From: Psychroserpens sp.
GTDB taxonomy: Bacteria; Bacteroidota; Bacteroidia; Flavobacteriales; Flavobacteriaceae
Direction: 5' to 3'
DNA: 64,000 nucleotides
NCBI GenBank assembly: GCA_017643165.1
Contig: JAEPNY010000001.1
Location: forward strand, 372,001-436,000
Positions 27,913 through 36,722 of this stretch are shown here, piece after piece. Under the pieces are notes generated by a model. It worked only from the letters and a program-made list of their open reading frames with translations, did no database searches and was not told the origin of the DNA. The translations under genes were made by a program, and so were the position numbers. Position 1 is the first letter of the stretch. Every line of letters begins with the position of its first letter.

Positions 27913-29055
27913 ATGAAAAAAAATCTATTACTACTCGCTATTGGATTGCTATCCACATCGACTTTTGCTCAAGTTTTATATGAGACAATTGATTCTGAAA
28001 AGCTCGGCGTAACAAGAGAGATTAAAATTCAACTCCCGCGAAACTATGACGCCGAAGGTGATATTTTATATCCGATTATTGTTGTTCTTGATGGGGATTA
28101 TTTGTTCGAACCCGTAATAGGAAATGCAGATTATCACGCTTATTGGGGTGATATGCCTGAATCTATAGTGGTAGGGATAAATCAAGTAAAGTCAAGAGAA
28201 ACAGATCTGATATATAGTGATATCTCTTTTTTTCCGGAAGATGGTGGAGCACAGTTCTTTGAATTCATTGGTATGGAACTTATTCCTTATCTGAACGATA
28301 ATTATTTAACGTCAGATTTTAGAATTGCCATAGGGCATGATAAGAGTGCAAATTTTATAAACTATTATTTGTTTAAAGATAAACCGTTGTTCAGAGGCTA
28401 TATTTCTTTGAGTCCAGATCTTGCACCGGAAATGGCGGTTCGATTGCAGGAGCGCTTGAGTTCAATTGATACCGATACCTTTTATTATGTTGCAACAGCC
28501 GACAACGATGTGAAGGCACTTCGTGAAGATATTCAAGTGTTCAATAGCCAAATCACAGCGATAGAAAATTCAAAATTGCATTATCGTTTTGATGATTTTA
28601 CAGATGCAGATCACTATTCACTTGTTGGGTTAGGGATCCCTAAAGCAATCAACGAAATCTTTGGGTTGTTTAAGCCAATCACAAAAAAAGAGTACAAAGA
28701 AAAATTATTGACCTATGAAGAAGGCCCTTATGCCTACCTCTTGAAAAAATACCAGGATATTGAATTCTTCTATGGGTTTGAAAAGAAAATTGTTGAGAAC
28801 GATTTACGAGCGGTTGCAGCTGCTGCAAAAAAGTTAGATGACATAGAAGCTCTAAAGGATTTATCTAAACTAGCAAAGCGCGAATACCCAGACTCAATGA
28901 TAAGTGCTTATTATTCTGGATTGTATTTTGAACGTGAAGGAAATTTTAAACGCGCTTTAGTGCAATATCAATCTGGTCTATTATTACAAGAGTCGCAGTT
29001 TATAACAAAGGATATGTTGCTGGACAAAATATACGATCTTCAAGGGCAGAATTAA
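27913..29055 (+). CDS. Exported esterase-fold protein lacking the nucleophilic serine (paralogue A)
   Basis: 380 residues. A signal peptide (MKKNLLLLAIGLLSTSTFAQ) is followed by a putative-esterase (Fes/esterase D-like) alpha/beta domain, about residues 21-265: IKIQLPRNYD, VVLDGDYLF, MPESIVVGINQV and YISLSPDL. The nucleophile elbow that normally reads GHSxGG is GHDKSAN, so D143 replaces the serine. The candidate catalytic histidine (H234, ADHYS) is kept. The C-terminal about 100 residues are helical and tetratricopeptide-like (YYSGLYFEREGNFKRALVQYQSGL). Likely a non-catalytic binding or scaffolding protein in the periplasm or on the surface. The next gene is a paralogue 87 bases downstream. 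Confidence 0.82.
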   Translation: MKKNLLLLAIGLLSTSTFAQVLYETIDSEKLGVTREIKIQLPRNYDAEGDILYPIIVVLDGDYLFEPVIGNADYHAYWGDMPESIVVGINQVKSRETDLIYSDISFFPEDGGAQFFEFIGMELIPYLNDNYLTSDFRIAIGHDKSANFINYYLFKDKPLFRGYISLSPDLAPEMAVRLQERLSSIDTDTFYYVATADNDVKALREDIQVFNSQITAIENSKLHYRFDDFTDADHYSLVGLGIPKAINEIFGLFKPITKKEYKEKLLTYEEGPYAYLLKKYQDIEFFYGFEKKIVENDLRAVAAAAKKLDDIEALKDLSKLAKREYPDSMISAYYSGLYFEREGNFKRALVQYQSGLLLQESQFITKDMLLDKIYDLQGQN

Positions 29056-29142
29056 TAAAAAAGTGCATTTCATCGAATAAATTGGTAGTTTAACTTATTT
29101 TCGGATATATTTAACGTCCCAAATTAATTAACCTACTTAACG

Positions 29143-30315
29143 ATGAAGCAAACGCTTACACTCATCATGCTATTTATTATGTCCTGGTCCATTTCTAGTC
29201 AGGTCATATTCGAAGAGTATCAATCACGTCAATTAAATTCTAAACGTCAGTTAAAAATCAAGTTGCCAGATAATTACGATCCTGAATCTGAATTAAAGCA
29301 TCCTGTAATAGTTGTTTTCGATGGCGAGTACTTGTTTGGTCCAGTTAACGGCCAAGTAAGTTTTCAAACCTATTTTGACGAGATGCCTGAATCAATCATT
29401 GTAGGTGTGTATCAAGGAAAAGAACGTTTTTACGATAGTTTTTATGACGAGGTATCTGGCTTACCTTTTGAATCAGGTCAGCGTTTCTACAATTTTGTTG
29501 CTCAAGAATTGATTCCCTATATCGATGCCAATTACAATACGAGTAAGTTTAAGGTAGCTGTCGGCCATAACATCATGGGTAATTTTATTAATGCATTTTT
29601 GTTCCATGATACGCCAATATTTCAAGCATATATTAACTTAAGTCCGGATTTTCAGGGCAAAATGAATGACAATGTGGCCACGCGTTTAGAGTGGTTAGAG
29701 GATGACATCTTTTATTATATGGCGACTTCCGATAAGGATATAAAACGCATTAAAGAAAAAATTCAGACTACTAATCAACAATTAAATGCTTTAGATAATC
29801 AAAAGCTCACCTATTACTATGATGAACTTAAAGGGGATTCACATTATCAATTGGTTACAGGTGCATTATCGAAAGCAATGGACCGAATTTTTGAATTATA
29901 TAAACCCTTAGATGAAAAAGAGCTGCGCGAGAAGGTTCTACCGTATGAAGGAACGCTTGATGATTATATCGTAGATCGTTACGAGCGAATTGACGATCTC
30001 TTCGGAATATTTAAACCAATCTCTGAAGAAGAACTGCAACAGCTCGTTATCATCGCTGAAGAGCGTAAAGATTTGGAATCTGTGTATAAAATTGGAAAAC
30101 TGGCAAATAAACTCAATCCTAACTCGTCCTTCGGAACCTATCACATGGCGCTATATGCCGAAAAGTTAGGAAAGACAAAAAAAGCCGTCAAATTATACGA
30201 ATCAGCCCTCACACTTGAAGATATGAGTCATATTGACAGAGAATTTATCTTATCTCATGTGGAAGATTTAAAGATTGCTGAGGATGATACTGAAGTAGAA
30301 GATGATGAAAATTAA
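29143..30315 (+). CDS. Exported esterase-fold protein lacking the nucleophilic serine (paralogue B)
   Basis: 390 residues, plainly a duplicate of the previous gene: same signal peptide length, KIKLPDNYDP, VVFDGEYLF, MPESIIVGVYQG and YINLSPDF in the same order. The elbow is GHNIMGN, so N143 occupies the serine position, while H234 (DSHYQ) is kept. A C-terminal TPR-like pair (YHMALYAEKLGKTKKAVKLYESAL) ends in an acidic tail (EDDTEVEDDEN). As both copies changed the same residue to different amino acids and kept the rest, loss of hydrolysis probably preceded duplication and a binding role is favoured. Partner unknown. Confidence 0.82.
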   Translation: MKQTLTLIMLFIMSWSISSQVIFEEYQSRQLNSKRQLKIKLPDNYDPESELKHPVIVVFDGEYLFGPVNGQVSFQTYFDEMPESIIVGVYQGKERFYDSFYDEVSGLPFESGQRFYNFVAQELIPYIDANYNTSKFKVAVGHNIMGNFINAFLFHDTPIFQAYINLSPDFQGKMNDNVATRLEWLEDDIFYYMATSDKDIKRIKEKIQTTNQQLNALDNQKLTYYYDELKGDSHYQLVTGALSKAMDRIFELYKPLDEKELREKVLPYEGTLDDYIVDRYERIDDLFGIFKPISEEELQQLVIIAEERKDLESVYKIGKLANKLNPNSSFGTYHMALYAEKLGKTKKAVKLYESALTLEDMSHIDREFILSHVEDLKIAEDDTEVEDDEN

Positions 30316-30469
30316 TAAGAAGAAATCCAAAATTAGTATCTATTCCACCGATTATTTTTTCGAGTGGATCTACAAGAAATTGAAACAAACTTTCGATTCA
30401 TCTCCGCATTTAAAATTAACAACAATTAAAATCTTGGGATTGATTGGATGGTTTAAAGATATCAGCTAA
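30302..30469 (+). CDS. Possible small basic protein (55 residues)
   Basis: An ATG-ATG start inside the last codons of the previous gene (14-base overlap, different frame) opens a 55-residue frame beginning MMKINKKKSKISIYST, basic at its N-terminus, with YFFEWIYKKLKQTF and a hydrophobic ILGLIGWF segment near the end. No family recognised. It sits in what would otherwise be a 188-base gap. The overlap is consistent with translational coupling, but the frame may also be chance. Confidence 0.3.
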   Translation: MMKINKKKSKISIYSTDYFFEWIYKKLKQTFDSSPHLKLTTIKILGLIGWFKDIS

Positions 30470-30503
30470 AAATATCTTAATTTAGCCAGACTAATTTCCA
30501 TTC

Positions 30504-31862
30504 ATGGCTAAACTCAAAACAACGTATTTTTGTCAAAACTGCGGTTCCCAATATGCTAAATGGCAAGGGCAGTGTAATTCATGTAAAGCCTGGAATACCA
30601 TAACAGAAGAGGTAATTCAAAAGCCAGAAAAAAGTGACTGGAAGACTTCTACAAATGAAACGAAGCGTGTTTCAAAACCCCTAAAAATTAATGAAATAGA
30701 CGCCTCGAAAGAGGCAAGAATGCAAACGCATGATCAGGAGCTTAATCGTGTTTTAGGTGGTGGTATTGTTCCTGGATCGTTAACCTTACTTGGCGGTGAA
30801 CCTGGAATTGGAAAAAGTACTTTGTTATTACAGGTGTCTTTAAATCTTCCTTACAAGACCTTATACGTTTCAGGAGAAGAAAGTCAAAAGCAAATAAAAA
30901 TGCGTGCAGAACGTATTAATTCTAATACGAATCACTGTTATATTCTCACGGAAACCAAAACTCAAAACATATTTAAACAAATCGAATCGTTAGATCCTGA
31001 TATTGTTGTTATTGATTCTATTCAAACACTACATAGTGATTACATTGAGTCTTCCGCAGGAAGTATTTCTCAAATTAAAGAGTGTACATCAGAATTAATC
31101 AAATTTGCTAAAGAAACTGCAACACCTGTCTTATTAATTGGACACATTACGAAAGACGGTCATATTGCTGGTCCAAAAATTTTGGAGCATATGGTTGATA
31201 CTGTTCTTCAGTTTGAAGGGGATCGTAACCATGTGTTTCGTATTTTAAGAGCACATAAAAATCGATTTGGATCAACTCATGAACTTGGGATTTATGAGAT
31301 GCAAGGTTCAGGATTACGAGAGGTATCTAATCCGTCTGAAATCTTAATCTCTGAGAAAGACGAAGAGCTTTCTGGAAATGCAATAGCTGCAACCTTAGAA
31401 GGTATGCGGCCATTAATGATAGAGGTTCAGGCGCTCGTTAGTACAGCAGTTTATGGTACGCCTCAACGCAGTGCTACTGGATTTAATGCAAAGCGATTAA
31501 ATATGCTATTAGCAGTGCTAGAAAAACGCGCAGGATTTCGACTCGGAGCAAAAGATGTGTTCTTAAATATTACGGGAGGAATTACCGTAGATGATCCAGC
31601 AATAGATTTAGCTGTCGTTGCCGCTATTTTATCCTCGAATGAAGACGTTTTCTTACCTCGCGATCATTGCTTTGCAGCTGAAGTTGGACTTTCTGGAGAG
31701 ATCCGACCAGTGCAGCGTGTTGAACAACGTATTATGGAAGCTGAAAAGCTAGGATTTTCTGCGATTTTCGTATCGAAGTTTAATAAACTATCCCTAAAAC
31801 AAACGACAATAAAGGTTGTACTCATTTCAAAGATCGAAGATCTGATCGAGCATATTATTTGA
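30504..31862 (+). CDS. radA: DNA repair protein RadA
   Basis: 452 residues. A RecA-like ATPase that promotes branch migration during recombinational repair. N-terminal C4 zinc finger (C10, C13, C24, C27 in FCQNCG and CNSC), Walker A GGEPGIGKST, the RadA-specific KNRFGSTHE motif, and a C-terminal Lon-like S-fold domain (LNITGGITVDDPAIDLAVVAA). Length and order match the family. The gene stands alone; a TAnnTTTG-like box (TAATTTAG) lies about 25 bases upstream. Confidence 0.97.
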   Translation: MAKLKTTYFCQNCGSQYAKWQGQCNSCKAWNTITEEVIQKPEKSDWKTSTNETKRVSKPLKINEIDASKEARMQTHDQELNRVLGGGIVPGSLTLLGGEPGIGKSTLLLQVSLNLPYKTLYVSGEESQKQIKMRAERINSNTNHCYILTETKTQNIFKQIESLDPDIVVIDSIQTLHSDYIESSAGSISQIKECTSELIKFAKETATPVLLIGHITKDGHIAGPKILEHMVDTVLQFEGDRNHVFRILRAHKNRFGSTHELGIYEMQGSGLREVSNPSEILISEKDEELSGNAIAATLEGMRPLMIEVQALVSTAVYGTPQRSATGFNAKRLNMLLAVLEKRAGFRLGAKDVFLNITGGITVDDPAIDLAVVAAILSSNEDVFLPRDHCFAAEVGLSGEIRPVQRVEQRIMEAEKLGFSAIFVSKFNKLSLKQTTIKVVLISKIEDLIEHII

Positions 31863-32012
31863 AGTTTGCGCTAGACTGACTGCCTTCGTAAGATTTAAAG
31901 CACTTTTGATTTTACACATTATCTGAATTATTGTCGCATTGATGGTGTTTTTTTGTTTTAATCATAGAAAAAACAGAAATTCAAAACGCAATAGACAATA
32001 CACTAAGAACTA

Positions 32013-32585
32013 ATGAACAATCCCAATTTTGATTTTTTACGATCAAGGTTCAATATATCAAAAGAAACATTTGATATACTTCAAGGATTGTCACGACGCC
32101 GCATCTTAAAGGCTGGAGAAAAAACTATTCAGCAAGGCGGTACAAGTACTAAAGTACATTTTTTGGTATCGGGATTAATGCGTGCAATTGTAACTGTCGA
32201 ATCGGGTAAACAATATACAAAAAACATATATTCTCCAATTAGCTTTGTTGCCCCATTTTCGTCGATGTTAAAGAATGAACCATCGCTATTGTGTTACGAA
32301 GCGCTTACTGAATGCAGAGTTTTCGAAATTGATTTTACAGAATTTATCCGATTGACCAAGACTGATATTCGTATTAGCAATCTCTATAATAGAGTATTAG
32401 AATATCTCTATGTAGTTTACGAAAAAAAGCAATTAGAATCAATATCACTCAATGCTACAGAGCGCTATAAAATCTTAAAAAAACGAATACCAAGCATTGA
32501 TAATTTAATTGCTCAGTATCATATTGCATCCTATTTAAATATTACACCAGTTCAGTTAAGTCGAATACGTAAAGCCTTAAAATAG
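32013..32585 (+). CDS. Crp/Fnr-family transcriptional regulator
   Basis: 190 residues. Residues about 20-110 are a cyclic-nucleotide-binding-like beta roll (GEKTIQQGGTSTKVHFLVSGL); the C-terminal helix-turn-helix is ASYLNITPVQLSRIRKAL. The nucleotide-binding R/T pair of true CRP is not obvious, as in many Bacteroidota Crp-family proteins that respond to unknown signals. It is monocistronic. A perfect palindrome AACATATGTT lies 6 bases after its stop codon. Confidence 0.87.
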   Translation: MNNPNFDFLRSRFNISKETFDILQGLSRRRILKAGEKTIQQGGTSTKVHFLVSGLMRAIVTVESGKQYTKNIYSPISFVAPFSSMLKNEPSLLCYEALTECRVFEIDFTEFIRLTKTDIRISNLYNRVLEYLYVVYEKKQLESISLNATERYKILKKRIPSIDNLIAQYHIASYLNITPVQLSRIRKALK

Positions 32586-32590
32586 TCATT

Positions 32591-32632
32591 AACATATGTT
32601 AATTCATTTTAGCATAATTACTAATACATTTG
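32591..32632 (+). promoter_or_regulatory. Promoter-like region after the Crp-family gene (palindrome plus -7 box)
   Basis: A perfect 10-base palindrome AACATATGTT (32591-32600) precedes TACATTTG (32625-32632), an exact TAnnTTTG match, by 24 bases. The terminator at 32683-32705 closes a predicted transcript of roughly 65-75 bases with no convincing open frame. Confidence 0.4.
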
Positions 32633-32637
32633 TGTAG

Positions 32638-32712
32638 CGGTTAATAAACTAATAATCCCTAATTAATAGCAAACTGAAAGAGAGCAAGTGTTGAGAGACC
32701 TTGCTTTTTTTG
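32638..32712 (+). ncRNA. Candidate small RNA or remnant leader
   Basis: Between the -7 box at 32625-32632 and the terminator hairpin lies about 75 bases of AT-rich sequence with no gene. It could be an independent small RNA, or the leader left behind when the following secreted-protein gene decayed. Evidence is promoter and terminator positions only. Confidence 0.25.
32683..32710 (+). terminator. Terminator in the Crp - ileS interval
   Basis: AGCAAG (32683-32688) pairs with CTTGCT (32700-32705), followed by a run of seven T. Its sequence (GAGCAAGTGTT then ACCTTGCT) is nearly repeated in the second terminator at 33222-33253. Confidence 0.65.
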
Positions 32713-32883
32713 TTTACCTGTAGTACCTAAAATTATTTTGATTATTAAAATCACTCCTATTTGATCGCCCTTCCTTCCACTAAGTTTTTAAACCCGATTT
32801 TTTTGAATTTCAACGAATTAGTTAGTCTTAAGTTCATGAAATCAGCTGTTTATCAGGAATTTTTTAATAGTTGATTCTGCTAA

Positions 32884-33195
32884 AATATTTTTGAGAACCG
32901 CTTTGAAATTGTATTCCAATCGGAAGATACACTTACTGTAGCGACCGAAGATTATGAATATCACTTGATATACTTCAATAATAACACCTCTAAGTTAATT
33001 GCTAAAGGCTTCGATTCTGCAGTAGACCGATTGATGTTGATAAATATACTGGGTCAGACAGTACAGGAATTTAGCAATTTAGATACTATAGAACTTGAGA
33101 ATGGCCTCGATATAATGAATGTTTCAACAGGAACCTATGTGGTTTATTTGCAACATAATAATCAGGTCACAACGAAGAAAATTATTATTAATTAA
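32884..33195 (+). pseudogene. C-terminal remnant of a T9SS-secreted protein (sorting domain)
   Basis: The plus-strand frame is open from 32884, just after a stop codon, to 33195, with no good ATG: it begins NIFENRFEIVFQSEDTL, the segment that usually precedes the type IX secretion tail, and continues into a type-A sorting domain (ILGQTVQEF, STGTYVVYLQHNN, TKKIIIN). Such domains sit at the end of large secreted proteins, but here the upstream 300 bases hold only stops and short frames. The 76-residue stretch from TTG 32965 is unlikely to be made alone. Best read as the last fragment of a degraded adhesin or surface protein, with its terminator still in place. Confidence 0.75.
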
Positions 33196-33221
33196 AGATC
33201 CCCGAATAATTGCAATTAAGA

Positions 33222-33253
33222 AAAGAGCAAGTGTTTTTATAACCTTGCTCTTT
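33222..33253 (+). terminator. Terminator after the T9SS-tail remnant
   Basis: Perfect 10-base arms AAAGAGCAAG (33222-33231) and CTTGCTCTTT (33244-33253) with a 12-base loop and following T. It lies 27 bases past the remnant's stop. Confidence 0.85.
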
Positions 33254-33313
33254 TTAGTTAGTCAAATTTGCTAAAATTGCTTAATTTCGCGACTCGATTA
33301 GAATATAGTGATC

Positions 33314-36300
33314 ATGAGTGCGAAATTTCCTGAATATAAAGGACTTGACTTGCCAAAAGTAGCAGATCAAATACTGCAATCTTGGCAAGAAAATAACATC
33401 TTTGAAAAAAGTGTCTCTTCGAGAGAAGGGAAGGAGCCTTATGTGTTTTTTGAAGGGCCTCCATCAGCTAATGGGTTGCCAGGAGTACATCACGTATTAG
33501 CGCGTTCAATTAAAGATATTTTTCCGCGATATAAAACCATGAAAGGATTCCAAGTTAAGCGTAAAGCTGGTTGGGATACGCATGGGTTGCCAATAGAACT
33601 AGGTGTAGAAAAAGAACTAGGTATTACAAAAGAGGATATCGGTAAAACGATTTCTGTTGAGGATTATAATGCAGCATGCCGAAAAGCTGTGATGCGATAT
33701 ACCGATGTATGGAATGATCTTACGCAGAAAATGGGATATTGGGTCAACATGGATGATCCTTATATCACCTATGATCCAAAATATATGGAGAGTGTTTGGT
33801 GGCTTTTAAAGCAGATATATGAGAAAGATCTGTTATATAAAGGATATACCATTCAGCCTTATTCACCAAAAGCAGGTACTGGATTAAGTTCGCATGAATT
33901 AAATCAGCCTGGAACGTATCAGGATGTTACTGATACTACAGTTGTGGCTCAATTTAGAGCAAATCCTGAGTCATTACCAGGATTTCTTCAAGATGAAGGC
34001 GATATCTTTTTCCTTGCTTGGACGACAACACCTTGGACTCTGCCAAGTAACACGGCATTAACAGTAGGTCCAAAGATTGATTATGTATTAGTGGAAACGT
34101 ATAACCAATATACGTTCCAGCCAATGAATGTAATTTTGGCTAAATCATTAGTGAATTATCAATTTTCTGGAAAATTCAATCGTATTGAATCCAAACAGGA
34201 ATTATTAGACTATAAATCTGGCGATAAAAAAATACCATATTACGTGGTAAAAGAATTTAAGGGAGAAGACCTCGTCGGAATTACGTACGAACAACTTTTA
34301 CCATTTGCCTTACCATATGATAATCCGCAAGACGCATTTAGAGTCATAGCAGGAGATTTTGTTACAACGGAAGATGGGACAGGAATTGTTCATACAGCAC
34401 CAACATTTGGAGCTGATGATGCACTAGTCGCAAAACAAGCATCACCTGAGATTCCACCACTATTGGTCAAAGATGAGAATGATAATCTTGTTCCACTGGT
34501 TGACCTTCAAGGTCGATTTAGACCAGAGTTAGGAGAATTTGCTGGGAAATATGTTAAGAACGAATACTACAATGACGGTGAAGCACCTGAGCGTTCAGTA
34601 GATGTTGAACTAGCCATCAAATTAAAAGAAGAAAATAAGGCCTTTAAGGTCGAAAAATATAAGCATAGCTACCCAAATTGCTGGCGTACAGATAAACCAA
34701 TCTTGTATTATCCTTTAGATTCGTGGTTTATTAAAGTTACTGAGGTTAAAGACCAAATGGTTGCGCTAAATAATACCATAAATTGGAAACCTGAGTCGAC
34801 TGGTACAGGTCGTTTTGGAAACTGGCTTGCTAATGCCAACGATTGGAACTTATCACGTTCTCGCTACTGGGGAATTCCATTACCTATTTGGAGAACCGAA
34901 GATGGTAAGGAGCAAAAATGTATTGGATCAGTTGCCGAATTGAAATCTGAAATGCACAAGGCTGTTGAGGCAGGATTCATGTCTAAAGATATATTTGCCG
35001 ATTTTGAAGTTGATAATTATTCAGAAGATAACTATGCTAAGGTTGATCTGCATAAAAATATTGTTGATGCAATCATTTTAGTATCTGATTCAGGTCAACC
35101 AATGAAACGAGAAAGCGATCTTATTGATGTATGGTTTGATTCAGGTTCTATGCCTTATGCGCAATGGCATTATCCTTTTGAGAATAAAGAGTTGATAGAC
35201 GAAGGAAAGTCATTCCCAGCAGATTTTATTGCCGAAGGTGTTGATCAAACAAGAGGTTGGTTTTATACCTTACATGCAATAGCAACTATGGTCTTCGATT
35301 CCGTTGCCTACAAGAATGTCGTTTCTAATGGTCTTGTATTGGATAAGAATGGACAGAAAATGTCGAAGCGTCTAGGAAATGCTGTAGATCCATTCGAAAC
35401 ACTTTCAAAATATGGTGCTGATGCCACGCGATGGTATATGATTATGAATGCCAATCCATGGGATAACCTAAAGTTCGATAGTGAAGGAATTGAAGAAGTG
35501 AAGCGAAAGTTCTTCGGAACCTTATATAATACATATTCGTTCTTCACCTTATATACTAATTTAGATCATTTCACCTATCAGGAAGCAGATATTCCGCTAA
35601 AAGACAGGCCTGAGATTGATCGCTGGATTTTATCTGAATTACATACCTTAATACAAAAGGTAGACGACTACTATGCGCAGTACGAACCTACGAAAGCCGC
35701 AAGAGCGATCTCTGATTTTACTCAAGATTACTTAAGTAACTGGTACGTGCGATTAAGTAGAAGGCGTTTTTGGAAAGGCGATTATCAAAGTGATAAAATC
35801 TCTGCGTATCAAACGCTATATACCTGTATGCTTAACCTTGCGAAGCTTGGTGCACCAATCGCACCTTTTTTCATGGATCAATTATATACGGATCTGAATA
35901 AAGTAACACAAAAAGAGGCTTTTGAGAGTGTGCATTTAGCCGAATTTCCTGTATACGACTCATCTTATGTAGATAAAGCTCTGGAACGTAAAATGGAAAA
36001 TGCTCAAACAATATCTTCTTTAGTATTATCGTTAAGAGCCAAGGAAAAGATCAAAGTGCGTCAGCCCTTGCAGAAAATCATGATTCCTATTGATTATCCA
36101 ACGCAAAAGGAAGAATTACTAGCTGTAGCTGACCTGATCAAATCTGAAGTAAATGTAAAGGATGTTGAGGTCCTTGAAGATGCTTCTGATATACTAGTTA
36201 AGCAAATCAAACCTAATTTTAAGGTGCTTGGACCACGATTTGGACAAGATATGAAGGCTGTAACACAAAAGATTAATGGATTCACAGCTGAGGACATCAA

Positions 36301-36718
36301 AAAAATCGAGCAAAATGGCCAATTAGACGTTGAAATTAATGGAAAAAGCATTACATTAGAACTATCTGATGTGGAGATCACATCAAAAGATATTGAAGGA
36401 TGGTTGGTCGCTAGTTCTGGTGCTCTGACTGTTGCTTTAGATGTGACGATCACTGAGCATCTTAAAAAGGAAGGTATCGCGAGAGAACTGGTTAATAGAA
36501 TTCAAAATCTGAGAAAGGATTCTGGTTTTGAACTTACAGATCGTATTGCGGTACAAGTTAAAAATGACAAACAAATTATTAATGCAATAAACACGAATTT
36601 AGATTACATTAAAACGGAAACATTAACAGACGAACTTGAGATTTTAGATGATCTGAATAATGGTATAGAAGTTGTTTTTGATGATGTAAATACCAAGTTG
36701 TTTATTAAAAAAATATAA
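33314..36718 (+). CDS. ileS: Isoleucyl-tRNA synthetase with GVHH in place of the HIGH motif
   Basis: 1134 residues, charging tRNA-Ile. Class I features: GPPSANGLPGVHHVLARS where HxGH is replaced by G57-V58-H59-H60, WDTHGLPIE, the editing (CP1) domain with TTPWTLPSNTAL and GTGIVHTAP, DVWFDSGS, and K682-MSKR. The size and the WDTHGLP and SSHELNQ segments resemble the eukaryote-like IleRS2 type, and I see no C-terminal zinc-binding cluster. I recall that IleRS2 enzymes with such a GxHH signature have been linked to very strong mupirocin resistance. The ATG at 33314 is chosen over a GTG at 33308. The DksA-like gene follows 4 bases later. Confidence 0.96.
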   Translation: MSAKFPEYKGLDLPKVADQILQSWQENNIFEKSVSSREGKEPYVFFEGPPSANGLPGVHHVLARSIKDIFPRYKTMKGFQVKRKAGWDTHGLPIELGVEKELGITKEDIGKTISVEDYNAACRKAVMRYTDVWNDLTQKMGYWVNMDDPYITYDPKYMESVWWLLKQIYEKDLLYKGYTIQPYSPKAGTGLSSHELNQPGTYQDVTDTTVVAQFRANPESLPGFLQDEGDIFFLAWTTTPWTLPSNTALTVGPKIDYVLVETYNQYTFQPMNVILAKSLVNYQFSGKFNRIESKQELLDYKSGDKKIPYYVVKEFKGEDLVGITYEQLLPFALPYDNPQDAFRVIAGDFVTTEDGTGIVHTAPTFGADDALVAKQASPEIPPLLVKDENDNLVPLVDLQGRFRPELGEFAGKYVKNEYYNDGEAPERSVDVELAIKLKEENKAFKVEKYKHSYPNCWRTDKPILYYPLDSWFIKVTEVKDQMVALNNTINWKPESTGTGRFGNWLANANDWNLSRSRYWGIPLPIWRTEDGKEQKCIGSVAELKSEMHKAVEAGFMSKDIFADFEVDNYSEDNYAKVDLHKNIVDAIILVSDSGQPMKRESDLIDVWFDSGSMPYAQWHYPFENKELIDEGKSFPADFIAEGVDQTRGWFYTLHAIATMVFDSVAYKNVVSNGLVLDKNGQKMSKRLGNAVDPFETLSKYGADATRWYMIMNANPWDNLKFDSEGIEEVKRKFFGTLYNTYSFFTLYTNLDHFTYQEADIPLKDRPEIDRWILSELHTLIQKVDDYYAQYEPTKAARAISDFTQDYLSNWYVRLSRRRFWKGDYQSDKISAYQTLYTCMLNLAKLGAPIAPFFMDQLYTDLNKVTQKEAFESVHLAEFPVYDSSYVDKALERKMENAQTISSLVLSLRAKEKIKVRQPLQKIMIPIDYPTQKEELLAVADLIKSEVNVKDVEVLEDASDILVKQIKPNFKVLGPRFGQDMKAVTQKINGFTAEDIKKIEQNGQLDVEINGKSITLELSDVEITSKDIEGWLVASSGALTVALDVTITEHLKKEGIARELVNRIQNLRKDSGFELTDRIAVQVKNDKQIINAINTNLDYIKTETLTDELEILDDLNNGIEVVFDDVNTKLFIKKI

Positions 36719-36722
36719 AATT

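Noticed and set aside
33308-33313. GTG 33308 as start of ileS
   Set aside because: Only two residues before an ATG with typical N-terminus; the ATG is more plausible.
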